This document shows positions 57,823 through 64,000 of a stretch of 64,000 bases of DNA, piece by piece. Positions within the stretch are counted from its first letter, which is position 1; every line of letters starts with the position of its first letter. Under the pieces are notes generated by a model. It was not told the DNA's origin, did no database searches, and was given only the letters and a program-made list of their open reading frames with translations. The translations under genes and the position numbers were made by a program. The DNA comes from Owenia fusiformis (taxonomy: Eukaryota > Annelida > Polychaeta > Sabellida > Oweniidae): positions 35,373,366-35,437,365 of the forward strand of contig CAIIXF020000001.1 of assembly GCA_903813345.2 (NCBI GenBank). Reading direction: 5' to 3'.

Positions 57823-59804
57823 AATAATACACAAATGCAAGTTTCGTATCACATTAGAAATCATTAATTAGTTGGTCAACATTTACTTTTCTTTCATTAG
57901 ATATTAGTTCCAAATTCCTAAGACCCTGAGGATGACAATTATAAGTGTCTTGGTATTTCTAAGGCAACATCTGATGTTAAGCTTTGTACCATAAAACCCC
58001 AAAATGTCATATGATGGCAATAAATTATGGCCCAACGAATCTCAATTTCTCCACAAAATAACCTTGATCCTTTTAGTATTCTACTTTAAGGCCAATAAAC
58101 TTAATCCATTATTTTTTCTTGAAGGGATTACCTTGAAAGGAGCATGTAGGTTATCGCAAACAATTTCAAACGATTCTAACTTAAATTATGAATATTTTCT
58201 GATCATGAACATGGGTGTATCTTTTAGTTCCATTCATTATCTTCAAGATAAGTATATATAATGATAATTTAGTTAATCAGACCTAAGTGATATTGAAGGG
58301 GCAATGGACCAATCAACATACTTTTTCAAAAATGTTGACCTAATTTTCACCAAAAATGCAACCTATTATTATATTGTTGAATGCATAATTAGAATGTGCT
58401 TTGAGACATGTTCGATTTCCTAAAAGGAAAATTTGATTGCTCCAGGAACTTCAAAGATATTCAATTTGGATGACCAAAATGAACTGAAACCAATGGATAG
58501 CATGAGATTTTTCAATGTAATAACATGGGGAACACATAATGCAATTAAGTTTTTCTCTCAAGAACTATTTGATACATCAAAATAAAGAATAGTAATGCAT
58601 TAAACATTGTAAAAAATGATTGCATTTTTGGTGAAAATGGGGTAAACATCTTTGAAAAAGTGTGTTGATGGGTTAATTGCTAGTTAAATATCTCCGAGTT
58701 TGTTTGAATTTATTATTACTGTGCATAATTTTCTTTGGGATAATGAATTGATCTAAAAGATACACTTGTCTTCATTGTCAGAAAATAGCTGAGTCATAAT
58801 CCAAGATATAACCTTCTGAAATTGTTTGCGATAACCCAAGTGCTCCTTTTGATTAGTGCTCCAGAGGTATGTTATACCATGAGCACAATATGTTGATCAT
58901 CTTATAAGTGAATCTAGCTAGATAAAGTCTTAAATGCAAGCTCTGTGAAATGTTAAACCCACTCCCTTGTGTACATCAAGATGACGGAATGATGGGTCCA
59001 TTTGTGTTTTCTTGTCGCACTTTAAAAATGGGCTATATTGTCATTTTTGTGCCTATTGTCATCAAAATTCCTTGAAAACCTGTTAAACAGATGCAAGCGC
59101 AGACTAGTGCCAGGATTTGGTTAAGTTTTAGGCATGCCAGGTTTCCGAGTGATTTTTAATTTAGTGCCAACAACTGATTAGGTGTTGAACATGCTGGATA
59201 TATTATTATCACTCTGTGTCTAGTCTTACTTGTAAGACAATTTCCAATATTGCCCTGATCAGAAACAAAGGATTTAGGTCCAATGGCCTAACGAATCCTA
59301 AGTAATAATTTTATTTTACTATGCAATACACATACACTGTATTGATAAAAATAACTTTTTATGGTTTATATGTATTTTATTTATATTTGTGCTATGTACA
59401 ATGTACAGATATATTTATTTAATTTAATAAAGTATTACATTATAGAATACAAAAGTTTAGTTGGTACATATGATTTTAAATAAGTTTCACAGAAGTGTTA
59501 AATGGCTATTGTTGCAGAGTTGTCCAAAGTGCTAACTGCCTTTTTAATCTTCGATAACATTTACATATTAAATTGGACACTTAATTACTGATGTGGAGGA
59601 ACACTGTAAAATGAGGTTTTGCACAAATGAAATGAGTTTTGACATATAAATATTTAATAAATTAAAAATTGTGAGAACATATTTTACAAAACTTACTCAA
59701 TTTACAGTAATTTTCTACAGTTCCATATGAAATAGAATCAATCTTGTTCAATTTCTATTTCCAAATTTGTATCAACATTGACAGTCCATTATAATTTATT
59801 AATG
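57823..59804. other. Intergenic space between convergent genes
   Basis: Contains the 58,137-58,853 palindrome and AT-rich sequence with several AATAAA hexamers on both strands. No gene seen. Confidence 0.5.
58137..58853. repeat. 717-bp foldback palindrome
   Basis: The outer GGAGCA then GGTTATCGCAAACAATTTCA is inverted at about 58,815-58,853. Inner pairs include CATACTTTTTCAAAAATGTT and GCAACC/ATTGCATTTTTGGTGAAAAT around 58,320-58,365 and 58,618-58,672. Short open frames inside are artefacts. Confidence 0.75.
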
Positions 59805-59983
59805 CTAACACGATTCAACTCCTTCCAAAGCTTTGTCCATATCCTCTGCACTGAGTATAATATCATCAAAACTTTCATCCTGGGTTGAAGGCTGGGTACT
59901 ACATTGTGTACTGGGGGTATTGGGGGTTGCCTTTATGGGCAAAAATGATTTACTCCTTTGACTCTTAGGTGTCTCAGTTGAGC
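59805..59983 (-). CDS. PRIM2: PRIM2 last exon with stop
   Basis: Acceptor TTCTTTTAG. 58 full codons after a split Gly, then TAG. The tail is low-complexity, as in other animal PRIM2 proteins, with a conserved acidic end. Confidence 0.9.
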
Positions 59984-60581
59984 CTAAAAGAATAGAAGTT
60001 TCCATAAGTATATTACTATTTATGTGCATAAATTCATTTTTATTCTGAACGACCGACCTGACATCTTTACATAAATCTATAATGTACTTGTATTAGTGAG
60101 TTCCGTCATGCGCAGTTAGAAAATTAAAAATTTACCCAAGCCCTCCTACCCTTGTATTATCTATTATGAATCATGCTTCACGAGGGGGCGGTTATTCTAG
60201 TACTCAATGTATATGTATTTGAGTTTTACGATTACTTAATAAACCGTTTTAGCCCAGAATATTCTTGTCTAGTTGTATGTTTATAAGTGAAGAGTAAATG
60301 TATTATATACAATGATATGTACTTACGAATAGGTATTCTTGAAACCTATCTTTTATGCGCAAGATTCATAGAGATGAAGAATTGCTGAGGTATTTGGGAT
60401 ATCACCCTCTTTGTATTTACTCACCTTCCTTTGATACTCCACTTTCAATCCTCACACTCTCCTCATAGTATTGATTTGGGTGGTTAGGGGAGAAGTCAAC
60501 CAAGTCATGTTTTGGGTGTGTTACTTCAAAATATTTCCCGCATGCCAGTTGGTAGTGTCCTCTTTTGACAAAGTCACTGAT
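59805..60581 (-). CDS. PRIM2: DNA primase large subunit, last two exons (C-terminal 111 residues)
   Basis: PRIM2 is the iron-sulphur regulatory subunit of the DNA polymerase alpha-primase complex, which makes RNA primers in the nucleus. Exon 60,581-60,425 encodes [20 protein letters not shown] and [16 protein letters not shown], matching the conserved end of the Fe-S domain. The Cys in [11 protein letters not shown] aligns with the fourth cluster ligand (Cys424 in human). Exon 59,983-59,805 encodes a Ser/Thr/Pro-rich tail ([19 protein letters not shown]) ending in an acidic helix ([14 protein letters not shown]), then SC and TAG. The exons join across a split Gly with GT-AG ends. Earlier exons must lie beyond 64,000; none was found in the repeat-filled intron. 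Confidence 0.92.
60425..60581 (-). CDS. PRIM2: PRIM2 penultimate exon
   Basis: Acceptor CTATTACAG, donor GTGAGT. Phase 0 in, phase 1 out. Holds the fourth Fe-S Cys. Confidence 0.93.
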
Positions 60582-60627
60582 CTGTAATAGATAAATTGAA
60601 ATTAAAAAGATAAAAAAAAGTGTATTA

Positions 60628-61239
60628 ACCAGAACAACGGCAACGCCAAAGCGTAGCGAATCCCATCGAACAGAAATGGCTGGCATTTTTACAAACAAAA
60701 TATATAGCAAATATCATAAAACAACACACCACAAAGGCCACCATTTTCAAAATGGCTGCTCACTAGCCAAGTTGTCATCAGAAGAAATAATATGCTTTTA
60801 AGAAGCCACCTATAAAATTTTTGAAAAATCGCACACATGGCCCCATTTTAACGTAATTTACTATAACTTGAAAAGTAGTGAAGCGATTTTGTTCATATTT
60901 GATTTGTGAATACTCATGAGCCTTGCACACTTGTCTCATGACTATGCTTATAGTATTCACATACCAAATATGAACAAAATCGCTCCACTACTTTTCCAGT
61001 TATAGTAAAAACGTTAAAATGGCGGCCATTTTTCAAAATGGCCACCTTCTACCAAAAGTGTCTTTAGACAGTGTGCAATGTTTATAGTATTCACATACCA
61101 AATATGAACAAAATCGCTCTACTACTTTTCGAGTTACAGCAAAAATCGTAAAATAACGAGAAAAGGCCGCCGTTTTTCAAGATGGCTGCCATGTGCTTTT
61201 TTAATATCTACATTAGTAGCTTTATTAATGTCCTTTTAG
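60628..61239. repeat. AAAATGGCGGCC-rich element, 5' part, cut by foldback copy 2
   Basis: Matches the 37,937 copy from its left end (ACCAGAACAACGGCAACGCC) up to TATTAATGTCCTTT, where the second foldback begins. Confidence 0.8.
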
Positions 61240-64000
61240 TGCTGTCCCCAGCTCTGATTTCGGTGATCGGCTAGTATAAAAGGTTTGAGGGTATCATTTT
61301 GTTCCAGACACTCGCTAGAGTAAATTATCTTAACTTGAGTAAAAATGTGTGGTAAGTAAATTCGCTATGGGCAGTTAAAGAGGCGCCATCTATTCATTTT
61401 CAAACAGGGGGTAGGGGTATAAAATAATTTTTAACACATTTTAATAGTAAAATGACATTGTAATACTAATAAAATCTTATCAAAAACATTATTTACAATC
61501 AGTATGAATTTTCTTGTGTGGATTAGGGTGAAAATAAGGGCATATCTTGAAATTCACTACAGGGGCGCCACCTATTTTCGTACTTCTACCACGTGTAATA
61601 ACTTATTTTAGATTTGTTAAGGTACGAAATGTACTGAAAAAAATCATTCTAAATGACCTATATATGTTCATACCACATACTTAAAATTGGATCAATAGCT
61701 TATTTACCGGGGGAGAAAAAAATTATTGAAATTTAAAGTTGTGGCATCATGCAGGATAGGGGTGACCATATCTCACATGATTAACTTCCAAAATATGGAG
61801 CATATGTATCTCAAATGTGGTCAAAATGGTGTATGTACTCTTGCTTTGTCATAATATTACTAATAAGAAGTAGAAAAATGATTGTACAATTTCAAAAAAT
61901 ATTAATTCTCATTTTGGCTTCTGACGTCCCAGGGGTGACCATATCTCACCTTGATAACTTCCAAAATATGGAGCATATGTATCTCAAATGTGCTCGAAAT
62001 GGTGTATGCACTCTTGCTTTGTCATAATATTACTAATAAGAAGTAAAAAAAAATGATTGTACATTTAAAAAAATATTAATTCTCATTTTGGCTTCTGACG
62101 TTCGAGGGGTGACCATATCTCACCTTAATAACTTCCAAAATATGGAGCATTTGTATCTCAAATATGCACAAAATGGTGTATATAGTCTTGTCTTGTCATA
62201 ATATTACTAATAAGATGTAGGAAAATGATTGCTCATTTTTAAAAATATTAATTCTCATTTTGGCTTCTGACGTCCCAGGGGTGACCATATCTCACCTTAA
62301 TAACTTCCAAATTATGGAGCATATGTATCTCAAATGTACTCAAAATGGTGTATGTACTCTTGCTTTGTCATAATATTATACTAATAAGAAGTAGGAAAAT
62401 GATTATACATTTAAAAAATTTTAATTTTAGCTTCTGACGTCCCTGAATAACTTCTAAAATTATGTAACATATACAACTCAAATATACCAAAAATGGGGCA
62501 TATAGTCTTGCTTTGTCATAATGCTATTCATGAGATGTAAAAAAATTATTACACCTTTTTTTAATTGAAATTTTCATTTTAGCTTCTGAATCTGACATCC
62601 CAGGGGCAATTATATCTCACTTTGATATAACTCTCACGATATGCATTATATGCATCTCAAATGCGTGCCCAAAATGGTATAAATATAGTCTTGTTTTGTC
62701 ATATTTATTGGATTTATGAAATCAGAAGTTCAGAATTTATGGATTTGACTGTCTCCCCTGAAGGGTGCAGCTACATATAGCCCAGAGACAATAAGATCTA
62801 CTTTCAAATATTTGCATCTTCTCCCCAAACACTCCTTATATTACAGGAACAATGGACGATAAGTCTTTTGCATGCCTTGGATGCAACATCTTTTGTATAC
62901 TGGTAGCCTATCAGTAGTGTGAGTAGCCTAGCCTCATTTACAAAAATTGGCCCCTTAACCCCAAATCTGACCCGAAATTTTGAAAACATCCTGAAAAATT
63001 AGGCCTAAAAGGCGCATTTATGCCCAAACATACACCAAACTGTCCCACTGCTAAATTACAAGGGCGATAAGTCACTTCTAATCCTGATTGACCTTCTCAA
63101 TGCATGGTTTGTCATGTTGTGCTATATTGTTATTGCCCATTCTCAACAATTGTATTCACTGTATGGCCTACCGTGCCAAGAATAATGCAATTGTTCCAAA
63201 AGCTAAGCTCTTCTTTGGGACCCTAGAAGTGTGGGACATCACAATCATAGATTAATATTTCATTACAATCAATGTATGTTGTATGACAAACATGCAAACT
63301 AGAGAATGTTAATGTGGCTAGAAAGATTTATCATTACAAAGAGCTCATTTTCCCATATTTTACATACTCAAAATCCCTTAATTCAGTGTATAATCCAAGG
63401 TGCATATATTGCAGGCCACAGGATAACATATTAACACCTTACATTAGCAGTTGCCATTACTTCATAAATGGAGTAAAATACTCCCACTATCGACAGGCTA
63501 AAAGGATTCCTGTATGGATTACAAAAGATGTTGGGTCCAATGTATGCAAGGGAATAATCTCATCCATTGTACTTGTAAAGGGTGTTTGGGGAGCAGATGC
63601 AAATATTTGAAAGCAGATATTATTTGCCCTGAATTATATGTAGCTGTAGAGGAGACAGTCAAAATCCATTGATTCTGATCTGTTGATTTCATGATTCTCA
63701 ATAAATATGACAAAACAAGACCATTTTGAGCACACATTTGAGATGCATATGTTGCATATCGTGAGAGTTATCAAGGTGAGATAGCCCCTGAGACACCAGA
63801 GGCTAAAATTAAAATTTAAAAAAATGCAATCATTTTTCTTCATTTCTTTAGTAATATGAAAAAGACAGGACTTTTCTGAGAATATTTGAGGATTATATGT
63901 TACGTATCTTAGAAGATAATTATATGATGCGATATGATTACCCTGGAACGTAAGAAGCTAAAATTAAAATTTTTGAAATGTATAATCACTTTTCTACTTC
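61240..64000. mobile_element. Foldback element with 172-bp arrays, copy 2 (runs off the window)
   Basis: Left end TGCTGTCCCCAGCTCTGATT and the ~520-bp outer arm match copy 1 closely. Then come about six 172-bp-type units (61,770-62,720), a central ~950-bp region absent from copy 1, and the inverted array resuming at about 63,700 to the window edge. The centre is itself palindromic: 62,750-62,890 pairs with 63,510-63,660 (AGGAGACAGTC outside; AAATATTTGCATCTTCTCCC-type inside). This is probably the more complete form. It sits in a PRIM2 intron. Confidence 0.85.

Noticed and set aside
60417-60710. Reading the PRIM2 frame upstream as one 97-codon protein from an ATG at 60,710
   Set aside because: The part above 60,581 is intron and dispersed repeat; a clear acceptor CAG precedes the conserved PRIM2 residues.

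Overview
The window is animal (metazoan) nuclear DNA. Its genes are split by GT-AG introns, it is AT-rich, and most of it is repeats. The recognisable genes are a V-ATPase subunit, a rhodopsin-class GPCR, an RDH/WWOX-like dehydrogenase, an ankyrin-repeat SOCS-box protein and the DNA primase large subunit. There are also jockey/CR1-like LINE remains and an ANKH-like intronless copy. The repeat style (TACATGTA-rich DNA, many foldback and hAT-like elements, GACGGACGG tracts) suggests a marine invertebrate, perhaps a mollusc or other lophotrochozoan. That placement is an inference and the species is not identified.

Layout. 0-7 kb: mostly unannotated DNA with small palindromic repeats and one unidentified ORF (860-1277, minus). 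7.2-8.7 kb: the last four coding exons of V-type ATPase subunit F (plus). 10.1-10.45 kb: a 22-bp minisatellite. 12.9-14.0 kb: a complete single-exon class A GPCR (minus). 14-20 kb: no gene seen; scattered inverted repeats. 20.5-40.3 kb: a complete six-exon short-chain dehydrogenase gene (minus, 318 aa). 42.1-55.1 kb: a gene-free block of nested transposons and satellites. 55.2-57.8 kb: a complete five-exon ankyrin/SOCS-box gene (plus, 459 aa). 59.8-60.6 kb: the last two exons of PRIM2 (minus), converging on the ankyrin gene. 60.6-64 kb: PRIM2 intron filled by repeats.

The most striking region is intron 5 of the dehydrogenase gene (20,675-31,194). A 7.07-kb element with inverted ends and a 5-bp target duplication (22,036-29,109) has been hit by a 0.7-kb palindrome in its left end. 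It also carries a minus-strand exon with a Cys-rich N-terminus. That exon is cut by a second element (23,864-28,370) that has 30-bp perfect inverted ends beginning CACTGTG and a perfect 5-bp duplication, the signature of Transib/RAG-like transposons. The second element in turn contains a decayed LINE. Beside it in the same intron, on the opposite strand, is an ANKH-like membrane transporter frame interrupted by one in-frame stop. Intron 4 holds a LINE 3' end split by a 3.6-kb foldback element made of inverted arrays of a ~172-bp repeat. A second, longer copy of that foldback element runs off the right end of the window.

Several unrelated repeat families here share one design: inverted terminal repeats enclosing a tandem array (172-bp, 162-bp, 57-bp or 5-bp units). 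All calls come from reading the sequence and translating by eye. No database search was possible.
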